Shown here one piece after another: positions 11,529 to 22,930 of a stretch of DNA of 64,000 bases (its first letter is position 1; each line of letters begins with the position of its first letter). The DNA comes from Xanthostigma xanthostigma. Taxonomy: Eukaryota; Arthropoda; Insecta; Raphidioptera; Raphidiidae. The position numbers and the translations under genes are program-made. Below the pieces are notes generated by a model, which was given only the letters and a program-made list of their open reading frames with translations, made no database searches and had not been told where the DNA came from. Where the stretch lies: positions 4,650,001 to 4,714,000 of the forward strand of contig OY754464.1 in NCBI GenBank assembly GCA_963575645.1, given 5' to 3'.

Positions 11529-11632
11529 GTGACTATGCATCGGCAGGAGGCGATCATTCATTTTCCGGAGGGCCGCAAAGAGGAGGCAACTACACACCCC
11601 AACTATCGTCGTATCATCCGTACAGACGCTAA
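11529..11632 (+). CDS. Possible coding exon ending in a Gly/Ser/Tyr-rich tail
   Basis: A GC-balanced island (11,270-11,650) in AT-rich DNA. After a good acceptor (TTGTTCGCCCACAG, AG at 11,527-11,528) one frame runs to TAA at 11,630-11,632 and encodes a low-complexity tail: GDYASAGGDHSFSGG, then PQRGGNYTPQLSSYHPYRR. Such tails are typical of RNA-binding proteins, but I cannot name one. Upstream of the acceptor a different frame is open for about 50 codons (includes LDDPTVSHHRSVEMQERR), and a 105-codon frame is open on the minus strand. The island may therefore be an old gene fragment or retrocopy rather than a live exon. Confidence 0.3.
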
Positions 11633-11654
11633 GACATTTTTGTCCACGTACCAT

Positions 11655-12378
11655 ATCAAAGCGACAATTTTTTTATAACACCTTTACTTATGGAATCTTT
11701 AGCTGGACAACCGATTGGATCTTGCAACCGTCAGTTTTTATGTGTACCGCGAAATTAATTTAGTGACATCTGTGATTGGAAATGTAACACGTTGTTAACT
11801 ATCTTGTTTTAGTGAAAACAAAACAAATATGATACAGAAAATAATTTCATTAATAATTTTTAACTGACAATGGAAAGCTGCCAGGCTATTTTCTACCAAT
11901 TGATAGCGCCATTGGTTTTCATTATTGCATTACAAATAACCGTTAATCTCTAAAAGTCTGAACTTTACTTACTATAAACGCTTTGTGACGAGTAAGAAAA
12001 TGTTAGCGTATCGATATACTGTAAGAAATATTGATCTCGCAGCACAATGTACACATATAAGCGTTGTCTAACTAGAAGATTCTATATGTAAAATCACTTT
12101 ATAGCGTAAATTTATTAATTATAAAACTGAATATGCGAGTGCATGGTCGTGTTTAGGTACTTATTTTATAAATTGCACCATAAATTATTGTCTTTTTGTT
12201 AAACTTTTAGGGTTACAATAGACTATAAGAATTATCTAGACTGGAATATTGATAATAATACAAATTATCTATTCCTTAAATTCGGTTGTAGTGTAACAGT
12301 TTTTTTTTTTCAATATTACATAGTTTTTTAAAAGAAGTATTTTCTTTTATACATGAAACTATCAATGATTACAATTAC
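11655..12378. other. AT-rich spacer
   Basis: No gene, repeat or strong palindrome noticed. Confidence 0.45.
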
Positions 12379-12578
12379 TATGTTCCAACCTCTCTACGAA
12401 CGGTAATATTATCATCCCAGTCATGCGCAGTAGCTACAACGAAACTGTTTTTATCAGTGTTGTGCGCATGTGTCGACTTGGCGCTCTTTGTGGCTAATCT
12501 CGTTTGGAACACGTTTTAGCTACTGCTCGTGATTGTGACGATAATATTACTGTTCGTAGAGAAGTTGGAACAGAGCTA
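12379..12578. mobile_element. MITE with GTTCCAACCTCTCTG ends, copy 2
   Basis: TGTTCCAACCTCTCTACGAA at 12,381 is mirrored by TTCGTAGAGAAGTTGGAACA at about 12,553-12,572. Inner ATATTATCATC...GACGATAATATTAC also pair. TA at both outer edges (12,379-12,380 and 12,577-12,578) fits a TA target duplication of the Tc1/mariner type. Confidence 0.75.
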
Positions 12579-13384
12579 ATATCAATACATCAACTCAAAG
12601 AAATTGCAAAAAATTCTGGTTAATTTTTTATTGATGCTCATTACTGATATTTTTCATTGTACTCTTGATATAGCCTTAAAATTTTCTGGATTTAATTTTT
12701 AATTTAAGATAACTGGTTATTAGTTTTTTAGTGAGTACATTGATTACATTCCATTTAAAAATTATGAAAAGTAATTTTTTATAATATATTAATGCGTGTA
12801 CTTAAATCTAATGACTGTTAATGCTGAAAATTGACTGCATCGATTGAAAACTTACAGATATATAAATTATCCAACGTTGTTCAATTGAATTTCACAGTAT
12901 TTTGTTTTTATCAAAAATCTGGTTTATAATGGCGGGTTTCCAATGGCGTTACCAGAAAAAAAAACAACATTTTAATTTTAGATAAATATCACCGACTGCA
13001 CTCGGATATTTCGCATATTGGCTTTTGAGTTTTGACAAATATGGATAGATCACAAAAATAAAATTAATTTTTAAGAAATAATATTAACTAGTAGTTTTAT
13101 AAAGAAAAATGAGAACTTTATAGGTTTATTTGATACAAATTCCAGTAAATTGGAATCATAATATAAAAAAAAACAAAAGCATATTTTGTTAACATCGTTA
13201 TGCAAATGAATTAAAATTTTGTACTGAAGGCATTTATGACAAATACAACCCACAAAAGATATAGACATGAGTAGATTTTTATTTTGTTGGTGACAGATAA
13301 ATAATAATAATTTGTAAGAATTAAAATTTCACATTTAACTATTTGTTGAAGAGCCTAAAAATTATTCAAGCTGCTGCGCCAGCC
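12579..13384. other. AT-rich spacer
   Basis: No feature recognised. The 65-codon minus-strand frame at 13,071-13,268 is Phe/Ile/Lys-rich noise. Confidence 0.45.
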
Positions 13385-13600
13385 TGTGCTATTTAAACGT
13401 CAGTTAACCGCGCTGACGTCACAATTGCTATGATAAATATTGAATGTTGGTTATGTAGTTTTCCACATAAAAATATGGCATGTGAGAGCAAAGTGAAATA
13501 TTTTGTTGTCATTTCTTGTCCAATAATACCTAGTTATTATCGACAAAGCACTTTTGACGTCAGCGGAGCTGAGGTATTACATATTGTTTAAATAGCACAA
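13385..13600. mobile_element. MITE with TGTGCTATTTAAAC ends
   Basis: TGTGCTATTTAAAC at 13,385 is mirrored by GTTTAAATAGCACA at 13,586-13,599. Just inside, GCTGACGTCA and TGACGTCAGC also face each other (CRE-like words). About 216 bp with no coding capacity. Confidence 0.7.
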
Positions 13601-14960
13601 CATCTTCAATAAATTATTGCGTTTCAACGAATGGCTCGATGACTATCAAATTTTAAAGTTTTGTTCAAATCGACTTATATTTCAGTTTTGCGAAATAAAA
13701 ATGCTTTAAAAAATCTATGTTTATAAAATTAATGATGTTATAAATATTTTTTTATATTTATTATTCAAGCAATAATTTTTTTTAATATCTACTCTATACG
13801 GTATAAAAAGTAATTTTTATAGACATAAGTGCGTTTTTTCGTTGACTGACACGATAACAATATCACGTCGCCGATACCAATACGAAACCTCAGATATTGC
13901 GTATTGTTGTCGTATTGGCCAATAAAAAAAAAAATGATATCGTTTAAAACATTATGGATAATGTTTATCGTAAATACTTTACTTTCATTATGGTTATTTA
14001 ATCAGGATATTCTATGCTTTTTTCCTCATAATATATACTATTTTAAGGACCATTTTAACTAGGTGCATAGTTGGTGTTAGTTAAGCGAACCAAAACAAAA
14101 GTGGTTTTGTATTAATAAAAGATAGGGTCCATTAGGTACACTTGCTCGATAGGTTGTTTAAAAAACCTACAGCTATAAAATAATACAAAGATTCTAATTG
14201 CTATTTATTGTTCGCATTTTGTTTATTTAATAATTTGACGTGGAAAACTATTGATAATTACAGATATTTTTGACAATCGAATGCTACCGATAGTTTTTGA
14301 AAACTCTTGATAACGAGGAAAATGCATAAATTGTCTACTTGTGGACTCATTAAATTGTCTAGAGACTATTTTGTTACTTTATTGTCTAGGGTCAGTGTTG
14401 GCTGCCTGCTAAAGGGCCGTATTTGTGAAGTAATATGTCCTTCAAATTAAATAAAATTTACACGCTTCTATTGAAAACTATTTTTAATAATCGATAGTTT
14501 AGTAATACTGATTATCGATAACTGTCGATAGTTCGCCACCTCGAGTACTAACTGTAAAATCTGTACTGTAACAATGTCAAATTGTTTGGTTTCTTTATAG
14601 AATTCTGTAGTTGATATTTATTATAAACACCTTATGAGCAATTTCTATATCTAGTAATTATTTGTCTGACTAGTTGCCTAAATAAACTTGTACATAGTTG
14701 TTTCACACTTTTTTTTATATATGTATGTGTTTGTTGAATATCGTTTATAATTTTCGCAAACCTTAGGATGAATTACATACCAAGCAAACATTTTAGAATA
14801 TATTAACAAAGTTTAGTGCCAAATTTGTTGTGAGCAAATTGCTAGCTTATTAAACAGAACATAACCTAAAAGTTAGTCTATGAAGTTAGGCGCAATTTAG
14901 CACAATAGTTAACTAGATTTTCATAAGTTCATTTTTGTACTTGCCTTTGTTAATACAAAC
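13601..14960. other. AT-rich spacer
   Basis: Contains several ATCGATAG-type words and AT palindromes. No gene or shared repeat recognised. Confidence 0.45.
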
Positions 14961-15012
14961 TATGTTCCAACCTCTCTGCGAATATTATCGTCAAAATCAT
15001 GCGCACTAGCTA
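14961..15012 (+). mobile_element. Fragment of the GTTCCAACCTCTCTG MITE
   Basis: Only the left end is present (GTTCCAACCTCTCTGCGAA, ATATTATCGTC, CATGCGCACTAGCT). The matching right end is missing. Confidence 0.55.
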
Positions 15013-15262
15013 GAGAAAATATGACATCCAAATAACTGTTAAACTAGTTTTATTATATTAGAGGAAACAAAAATATGTTTAAGTAAATATGATGCATGGG
15101 ACGACTATGAATAATTAACATAATTCACAGCCGACGTTAATTTTAAAGGTAAGCCTCCGAATGCGACAGATCTCAAAAGAATCCGAGCAAATTAAATTAG
15201 TCATGTCGAGATTGCGCAACACATCGGTATCTGCGCACATGACGAGTTCGACGCGAGACACC

Positions 15263-15430
15263 AAGTTCGTTCCAAGCAGCCGTGAACGATAACAAAACCG
15301 TACACAGTCTTGTTACTGCGCAAGACTGTCTTGCGCGGTGTCGATTTTTGAGCTAGTGCGCAAATTAGTCTTGCACAGTGACAAGACTGTGTACGGTTTT
15401 ATTACCGTTCGTGACTGTTTGGAACGAACC
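15263..15430. mobile_element. Palindromic MITE related to the GTTCCAACC family
   Basis: AAGTTCGTTCCAAGCAGCCG at the left is mirrored by ACTGTTTGGAACGAACCT at the right. Inside, AAACCGTACACAGTCTTG is mirrored by CAAGACTGTGTACGGTTTTA. The interior shares TGCGCAAGACTG and GGTGTCGATTTTTGAGCTAG with the copy at 7.8 kb, so the two families are related. Confidence 0.72.
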
Positions 15431-16176
15431 TACTATATCTTTATCTTCCGTCGCTGTCAGCAGTTTCAAACGCCTACATTAAATAATTTTAATGAATTTA
15501 TTTAGTATTTTTTCATTTTCACTTTGACTGATGTAGCCACACCTCTAAAAACATTTATTTTAGTAAATTCTAGAATGCTGTATATATAATATACTTAGGT
15601 TAATAGTTATATAAAGGCAATATTCTAGGTACTCGTAAGTTTTGTACATTAAATCTTTACGCACTGCTTAATTTTGAAATGGTGTAATTAGATTATAAGC
15701 ATCATTAAAAACAGAGACCTTTTCATAAATGTCATTTTTTCTGATTTTCTCATATTTGAATAGGTATAGATTAATTTGTGTTTTATTCTTGTTTCTAAAT
15801 TTATTTTTGTTCTAGTTTTATAAGGTATAATTATTTCGTAATTAAACTGTTTGTCCTAATATTAATATGTATATTATACTTAGTTTCTTAAAATATGTTT
15901 AATAAAAATATCTGTAGCCACTTAATACATAATTTTTTCATATCTGTTAAGGTAGTTCAGTCGTGAAACGGTTTTTCTTAGGAATTCAAATTTAAGTAGG
16001 TATAAGTATTAACAATCAAAATGTGCATAATTAATATGCTTGGGAGGTATACCATGTATAAAGAAAACGAGTACATTCCAGAATATCTCCAAAACGGTTC
16101 TTAGGATATTTCTTAAAAACTAATGAGTTGTAAATTCAAAAATTACAAAATTTTGAAAAATAGTATATTTAATTAA
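15431..16176. other. AT-rich spacer
   Basis: No feature recognised. Confidence 0.45.
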
Positions 16177-16300
16177 AGTATAAGTGGATAAAAAGTTCTT
16201 TAAAACACGCGTGATTTTTCGAGCATGACGGCGCAGCCGGAGTGCTCGAAATAGAGCAAGTGTTTTAAAGACCAGTTATCCACGAATACTTTACGCCATT
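16177..16300. repeat. Hairpin element with CGAGCATGACGGCG core
   Basis: GTATAAGTGGATAAAAAG and TTCTTTAAAACAC on the left pair with GTGTTTTAAAGA and AGTTATCCACGAATAC on the right. The inner CGAGCA...TGCTCG also pairs. I recall this as a common dispersed repeat in Lepidoptera. Confidence 0.6.
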
Positions 16301-16460
16301 TTTTTGAAGTGAAAACTTCTTTAGCGGCATTGTACACTTTTTTTGTAATGGGTAAAAAATGTTAAACTCGCGTCAGGACACGTGACCTGATCGAAAATTC
16401 GTAAGACGAATGGAGAGTAGAGGTAATATTCAAGTTTTCACTTCTGCCGGCACTCCCGGA

Positions 16461-16755
16461 GTGCAATTTTTTTTTTTATTGGTGCACTTTGAAAGCATAA
16501 ATACTGGTATTATTACTACAAAAAAATGGAAATAAAAACTAATAATGTAAAATGGTTGAATTCGTGATGTGACATCAGTATACCTTTCGTTGTCATGGAA
16601 ATGAGAAAAACAGAAATATATTTATAATCAAAAAATTCTCGAGTTGTTGATGTTGCCATGGTAACTTTAAAAAACGCGCGTGTTTGAAAGTTTGATTTAA
16701 ACACGCTGAGGCGTGCTTTAAATAGGTAAAATGGGGCACCAATAAAAAAACTGAA
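16461..16755. repeat. Inverted-repeat element
   Basis: TTTTTTATTGGTGCAC near 16,472 is mirrored by GGGCACCAATAAAAAA near 16,733, and GAAAGCATAAATAC loosely pairs with the opposite arm. The 83-codon minus-strand frame inside is a shadow. It may form one composite repeat with the hairpin at 16.2 kb, since the linking GAAGTGAAAACTTCTTTAGC is also a familiar lepidopteran repeat sequence. Confidence 0.5.
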
Positions 16756-16770
16756 TTTTTTTACCAATTT

Positions 16771-19071
16771 GTTGAAAAAATGTAGATTTGTGAAATAAAA
16801 ATATTATAGTATCTGTATATTTAAGCTTAGATATGTTGGGTATAGTCTCTTACAAAAATGCACGGATAATCTCTAACTGTTGGTACTTACAATTAAGCTA
16901 TACTTTTGTCTCAGAGTCGCGAGTGAACTACCTTAAGCTGGATTTAATTTATTGTGAACTGGAAGCACAGGTTAAAGAAATGTCAGTGTTCAGACAGTTA
17001 TCATTTCTGGCTAGAAGTGTCCGTTCTTCAAAAACATCGAAGCTTTTTCGATGTAACACGTCGCAAACTTATACATGTATCTTTTACGATGCATTGATAG
17101 CTTAACATCGATGTTTTCTAAACATCGAATACTTTCGTATGCGATAGTTTAGTTACTATTAAGAATCTGTAAAGTGCACCGAGAAAAAATAATGATTTTT
17201 ATAAAGATGAAATTTTTTTAAGGGAAATAATAAGAATGGAATTGAAAAAAAAAATCTAGTATACAGTGTGTTCTCGGATAAGTGAAACGACTCTTGTAAA
17301 AGGTAAAAAATTCTCGATTTAAATTTTCATTTTTTGAGATTTAGTCCTGCTTGGCTTTTGAATTACAGAATAAGTATAGAAATTGCCAGAAGTGCACTGA
17401 TTTTTCGCAACATTAGCGCCTTCTGGCAGCTCTTTATCTTCCGCCTAGCCTTCTGGCAATTTTTTCCCTACTTACTTGTACTATCCTATTATTCTGCAAA
17501 TTTTCTTAGTCCAGTATCATATCAGAAAGCCGCTATCTTGGAAAAAAATGAAAAATCAAAGCTGACCAAGGATTTTCAAATTTTGTATAGGGGCCTAGAT
17601 GCTGATTTTATTTCTCAATAATTTTGCAATATAAAAAAGTAAATAGGTAAACGTAGGTACATCCTTCCTCAAGATTAAATCTTTTCTGTTTTCATTAATA
17701 TTACTAATATGCTGAACAAAAATAATTTATATAAAAAAAAGAATTTGTTTTTATGAGAAATGCTAAACAAGGTTTGATCAACAATCAAGGTAAGTACCCG
17801 TAATAAATAAATTATGCAATCTGTGGCCAATTGAACTAACCTTCACCTCCACGGTTTTTATACCTCAATGGTCTAATTGTGCTCCACATTTTAAATGACA
17901 TTTGTCACATATTTGACAGCACCTACCGCGAGTCGGAATCAGGAGTGATGCTTGCAGTGTGAATTATGTATTTGGATAAGAACAACATAAAAATAAGACT
18001 TGTCACTTACGTTACAGCGTAACATTCGTAACTGATTAAAAAAAAATGTTTAGTTAATGAACAATGTGTGTGCAAGACGATTACCTGGACAGTTTTCCCT
18101 CCATTTACGAAATGTAAAATACAGGTGTGCGAGTACAATTTCAGTATTTTAAGTGCAGCTGCACTCGTCGTGTACTACGATTGTAATAAGTGAAAGGTAA
18201 TGAGTACAATAGTAATATGTATAATAGTTATCTCTGTGGTATCTATTTTTTTCTTAAATGTGATAATGTGAGAAGTGTTATATAATTTTATCGTTTGTGT
18301 CAATTATTTGACAGGTAAGATTCTTCCATTATATTTATAATTAATTTGTAAAAATAGAACGGTGCCTTCATAATATTTTATTTATTTACACTAGATTTAA
18401 GTATTTTGATATCTAAATTATTACACTGCCTAACATTCGAAAACGACCGCGACTGTTCGTTCATTTTGGCAAATTACTAAATACTCGCGCGATCTCTTTC
18501 CATTTACTTGATATGGAAAATGTATAATTTTTATTTTATACCGTGCACATTATCGTTTGATCAAGGCTTAAATATAGTACTATTTATCTTGAAGTTAACA
18601 TTTCATGAAATAATATCCAAACTATAGATACCTACATGTTTAATATTTTAAAATTTTGGCAGCCCTGACGGTAGTCTGGAATCTGGATGTCTTATATTTT
18701 GAAGTTTCTTGAAAATTTATTTTATAAACTAGCTGACCGCGTAGTCGTTCTAAAGAACGTAAGAAATAACGTCTGATACTCCAACTAGAATACAAATTTT
18801 AATGAATGCATAATTTTACGATGGTTTGTGTCTATGGTGGCGGTGAATGAATAATGAGAGCGCGTTTTTCAGGACATTTGAATAATATGGATTGTAGATG
18901 GTAACAGGTTATTAATAACTTAAAGGGATGAGATAAGGAATGTTCAAGACAGTCTGTCGGGGTGTTCCGACTGGAATTTTGTTCCGTCTTTTTAAAAACA
19001 GCGTAGAAAAGATGTATTTGAAATACTGTGAAAAACTCAGCCTTGTCAAAATGAGTAAACGTTTTCAACCC
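16771..19071. other. AT-rich spacer with minor fragments
   Basis: No gene recognised. A cluster of ACATCGAA/CATCGATG words at 17,030-17,130 forms weak hairpins. CTAGCTGACCGCG at about 18,731 looks like the edge of a decayed transposon. Frames of 86-95 codons here have no domain. Confidence 0.4.
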
Positions 19072-19079
19072 TACTAGTG

Positions 19080-19406
19080 CAGGGGTCGGCAATTTGCGGC
19101 TCTTTTGATGAAAAGTTGCGGCTCTCCAGTTCCATACACAAAAATAGTTATTTCATTATATAAACCCTCAAAAATCGTCCAATCGATCCATGATTGAGTA
19201 CCATGTCTATCTCTCAGCCATTTCCACTCGCGTCTCACCCGCACCGCCCCCGTTGCGATGTGTCGTCCTCGGATATATATATATTATATCTATATAAATA
19301 AATACTATAATACTGAAACGAAAATGTATAGTGGCTCTTTAAAAACTGGGAAATATTGTAAATTGTTACTTTTGGCTCTTCCGTCTCAAAAGGTTGCCGA
19401 TCCCTG
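19080..19406. mobile_element. hAT MITE (327 bp) with perfect 8-bp duplication
   Basis: Ends CAGGGGTCGGCAA and TTGCCGATCCCTG are inverted repeats of hAT type. The flanks carry the identical 8-mer TACTAGTG at 19,072-19,079 and 19,407-19,414. The inside repeats the word GGCTCT near both ends. Non-autonomous; the 60-codon frame is a shadow. Confidence 0.9.
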
Positions 19407-19909
19407 TACTAGTGCATATTTAGGGGTCGATTACCCCTAGAAACGACTGGACTTGATGACGCAGAATGTCATTCTCGTTATTTGCACTGATTAAATAGTA
19501 TATCATTTCCATGCCTAAATCAGCTTCCAAAAAAGTTCAATAGCTCTTGAAGATTAAAAGAGACTTCTGAAATACATAGACGTTTTAGTTTTAGCATCTC
19601 CGTGAACCCTTTATCAGAGTTTTATTGTTTGAATTTTTATAATTTGTTGTACTAAATTACGTGGAAATGTGAAAATGGAATAAAAAAATCTTGAAAAATT
19701 TTACATACTCACTTTTTCTGAAAATATATTTATTTATAGGTTACTAACACTATTTACCCGGCGTTGCCCGAGAATTATGATAGCATATTAGGATATGACC
19801 TAAAACCACAGAGATATAAGTAACTAAAGTACGCTAGTTCGTATGCTTGCCATAAGTGAAAGTGTCCTCAGTTAAGACAGAGAACGCTGCAAAAAATGAG
19901 ATATTTTTT

Positions 19910-20884
19910 GACGTGATAACGTCTTATAAATTGATGAATCACCAATCTTATAAATTGATAAAACACCGACTGCATGCACGAAAAAGTGTAACGTAACGTT
20001 CCTAACGTTCGTAACGCGTAACGTTCCGCCTGACCCTGTGCGTGCTTTTTGCTAATTTCTCGCTCAATTTAAATCAGATCGGTTTGAAACCAGTCTTAAA
20101 CGAAAGAGGAGAACATTTTACATAGATTTCGTATAACAGAATTTGCCTAAACAGTTTTTTTATACAAATTTATATAGAAAAATAGCTGTATAAATGCAAT
20201 GTTGTCTAATGCATGGCGCGACGCGGTCGGTCGTCTTTGTTTGCCGTACATGGAAATTAGAAAATAACGTATGTCTTGTCTTAACATGAAAACGGCTGCA
20301 TTTCTAATGTTTAATTCAATTTTTTGACATTAGTATTTTGTGAAATGCAACGCCTTCTAAGTTAAGTATTGGAATAACTAATTATTATTAGAACATAATA
20401 CTTTGACAGTTGCAAACGTCACTTTTGACATTTCTTATCATTCCGACACCAAGGATAAGCGGATTGAAACCAAATTTTGGGAGGATGTTTGATATGCAAA
20501 TATGAAGTGGCCTATTGTTTTTGGGGAACATCGGCGCATGCGTAAAAGAATATATCTCTTATAATGATGTTTTATATAATAATAATATAGTTTTTAAAAC
20601 GGTTTTTACTCTATCTATTTTTACTAGAAATTTTTGTAAATTTTTTGGGGAAAATAGGCGCATGCGCAAAAGAGATACATGCCATAGTTGTTTTTTATAT
20701 AATAATAGTGTACTTTTTATAGTGTTTTATTATTCTACTTAATAAAATTTACCTAAATTTGAAGCGAAAGATGCAATATCATAGATTCGAATTATTATAA
20801 TTATTATATAAATTTAGGTTATGTATTACGGAATACGTTATCACGTAAAACTATCGTCCGTAAACCGACTTTACAGACAACCAA
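19910..20884 (+). mobile_element. Helentron-like non-autonomous element (HINE), copy A, longest
   Basis: Starts GACGTGATAACGTC after a T-run and ends CAGACAACCAA before a T-run. The 12-mer ACGTGATAACGT at 19,911-19,922 reappears inverted at 20,835-20,846, 38 bases inside the right end, and a hairpin (GTCCGTAAACCGACTTTACAGAC, 20,856-20,878) follows it. Asymmetric subterminal repeats, a 3' hairpin and T-tract flanks are hallmarks of Helentrons and their HINE derivatives. Behind the left end lie a duplicated CTTATAAATTGAT word and a variable CGTAACGTTC array. Compared with copies B and D it keeps an extra interior (about 20,491-20,800) that includes an RTE-like tail. No transposase is encoded. 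Confidence 0.75.
20463..20760 (+). repeat. RTE-like tail inside copy A
   Basis: GGATTGAAACCAAATTTTGG, then TTTGATATGCAAATATGAAG, then GGCGCATGCG words. The same segment lies in reverse at about 60,727-61,010, where it continues into a cacagac(t)aacagacgcac tail typical of lepidopteran non-LTR repeats. Its remnant GGATTGAAACCAAATTTTGG also remains in copies B and D. Confidence 0.5.
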
Positions 20885-21218
20885 TTTTTTTTACTCAAAT
20901 AACTATTGTTTTGTATCATTAATTACCATATAGAGATAAGGAGCTGTTCTCTCTCTGAATAGCAGACACTTTCACGGCTCACTAGCGTACTCTAGTCTAA
21001 TATCTCTATGCCTAAAAATGTCGAATATTTTTCTACCTTGAAAATCGATAGAATAACTGTAGCGAATTTATCCTGTCGTGTGCGTATGATACGATTGCCA
21101 GGTGGAAGATTGAAAACATTAAGGCGTGGCGCGTTGAAGGTACATAAAACCGGTGTGTCCTTTATTTTCAAGAGAGTCCCTTTATATTGAGCGAAAGATT
21201 GCAGAAAGCAATTAATTA

Positions 21219-22172
21219 AAGGCCGCTTCACACGAGGCTAAAAACGCTGCTAGATTTGCTTATACTAGTTTTCTGGCGCTGGTTTTCTTGATTGCTGTTA
21301 TGTGCTGCTCGCTTCACATGAGACGTCTTTTCAAGCTAGTTTTGTGAAAAAATCTGGTGCTCGCGCAGTGACAGCTCAAATATAAACACAGAGCAAGGCG
21401 TGTCTGTTGTCTGACTTTGAGCAGAATGACGCCATGTTGGTTTGTGGGCGTTTGTTCAAGTCGTCCACGTGACAAAATATACCCATCCCCCGATTTACAC
21501 GGTACTTGTTTTACACGTTTTCGCTTTTACACGGTTTTCCAAATAAGTTTTTTTTTTGTTTTTATCGCACTCGACTAAATGCTACTGTGATTGAACACGT
21601 GCGCTGTGTACACATCTCACGGGGAATCCTGAGCTTATGTGCTGACTTGAAAAAAAGAATGAGAGTAATTTCTGACAGTGATGAAGGATAATAAAACACC
21701 TTTGGTTTTATTTTTTGTTCTTCTGTTTAATGTATTGTAATTAAATAAAAAAACAGTGTTTCCGTAATATATTATACATATTTTAACCTGTCAATGCATT
21801 TTATTTTTATTTCTGTGTACACCTAAAAATATTGAAAAAAATCACAACTGTTAAATAGCAAAATTATGCATTTTCTGCAAGCTTTTCGATTTACACGGTT
21901 TTGACTTGAAAATTTTTAATTTTCGATTTACACGTTTTTCTCAGGAATGTATCTACCGTGTAAATCGGGGGATAGGTGTACTGCTTCCTGATTGGCTCTT
22001 GCTCATACCTAGCAGCGGACCCTGCAAGAAAAATAGTTCCTGTTCTAATTTTAAAACCTATCTTGTGAGCTATAGCAGGCGAGCCCGCAGTGACGTCATT
22101 TCCAGCTTCGTACCCAGCCTACCGGCCAGCAGAACTCCAAGCAGTGTTTCTAGCCTCGTGTGCAGCGACCTT
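21219..22172. mobile_element. TIR transposon, about 0.95 kb, with nested MITE
   Basis: AAGGCCGCTTCACACGAGGC with TAAAAACGCTGCTAG at the left is mirrored at the right by CTAGCCTCGTGTGCAGCGAC. TA borders both ends. Fragments of the same family occur at about 51,826-51,960 (CACACGAGGCTAGAAACACT, CCGGCAGGCTGGGTACGAAA) and, more diverged, at 55,600-55,760. The middle is occupied by the pogo-like MITE at 21,478-21,980. No transposase seen. Confidence 0.65.
21478..21980. mobile_element. Pogo/Tigger-like MITE nested in the 21.2-kb element
   Basis: TACCCATCCCCCGATTTACACGG pattern at the left (only CC/CT differences) is mirrored by CCGTGTAAATCGGGGGATAG at 21,956-21,975, with TA at both outer edges. 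The words CGATTTACACG and TTTTACACG recur inside both ends. A 61-codon frame in the middle (includes ILSLCADLKKRMRVISDSD) might be a scrap of transposase tail but is not diagnostic. Confidence 0.72.
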
Positions 22173-22200
22173 TAGGAAAAAATGTATAGGTAATAGTTAC

Positions 22201-22500
22201 ACAATGAACGCTAAAGTTTAACAGCCACTGGCAGACCACAAAACTCGTGTGTGTACTGTGCGGCAGATTTACTTGCGTTCAGGCGCTTGTCTGTGCTCCG
22301 AAGCAGCACATGTAACATCAAACACCCCCGGTGTTCACCGTGCACACCTCGTGACCCACACGTTAGGTCGACTTTGAGCTGCATTTACCGTCAGCACATT
22401 AGTGCAAATAAGCATCTATCACTGTCATATAATTGTTCAATGGTATCTATCTTTTGGACGGCTTTGCCTCGGCGGTACGTATGTCGTAAATAAACATACA
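22201..22500 (+). repeat. Dispersed repeat, unknown class, copy 1
   Basis: Shares long blocks with 60,118-60,470 in the same orientation: ACCACAAAACTCG.GTGTGT, CTCC.AAGCAGCACATG, CGACTTTGAGCTGCATTTACC, GTCAGCACATTAGT, GACGGCTTTG.CTCGGCGGTA. About 300 bp with no long TIR. The 80-codon frame is not conserved between the copies. Confidence 0.65.
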
Positions 22501-22782
22501 TGATACACGAAAAAAAGTTAATAATAGTTGGCAAAACCAAAAGTGCACATCCCGCAAGTTTTCCACTGTATGATAAAAAAATAACAATTAAAAAATATTT
22601 TTAATAAATTTAAAAAGATTTAAAAATTTAAAGAAATAAATAATTAAAAATTGAAAAAATATTTTTTTTAAGTTTGCAAAAATAAAAAAAATTAAGAACT
22701 ATACATAATATAATATATAATTAATATCAAGTGGAATAAAATAAAACAAAATAAAAAGAAAAAAAAAAGAAAAAAATCAATG

Positions 22783-22858
22783 ATTTCGTAAGGAATCGAA
22801 CCCAGGACCTAGCCCTTGGGGATCCAACGGCATAACCATTACGCCACGGCGGCCTAAT
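22783..22858 (-). repeat. tRNA-derived sequence (SINE head or tRNA pseudogene)
   Basis: On the minus strand an A box (TGGCGTAATGGTTA) and a B box (GGGTTCGATTCC) lie at tRNA-like spacing. The acceptor ends do not pair and the anticodon arm (TTGGATCCCCAA) is irregular, so it is not a functional tRNA. A long T/A-rich tract follows downstream, as in SINE tails. Confidence 0.55.
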
Positions 22859-22930
22859 ACGTGTAGTGGTGTTATCACGGTATAGAAGTGTAGCACTTGT
22901 TTTATGGATTACACTATATTTACACAGCAA

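Larger units (their letters stand above)
19805..21010. mobile_element. TIR element split by a Helentron-like copy
   Basis: The left arm (about 19,805-19,890: AGAGATATAAGTAAC, AGTACGCTAGT, GTGAAAGTGTC, AGAGAACG) is mirrored by the right arm (about 20,937-21,010: AGAGAACAGC, GACACTTTCAC, ACTAGCGTACT, ATATCTCTATG). Nearly all of the space between is taken by the element at 19,910-20,884, so this older MITE was the landing site. Confidence 0.6.

Noticed and set aside
16516-16767. 83-codon minus-strand frame
   Set aside because: Phe/Lys-rich translation of an inverted-repeat element.
22783-22858. Functional tRNA gene on the minus strand
   Set aside because: A and B boxes are present but the acceptor and anticodon stems do not form.
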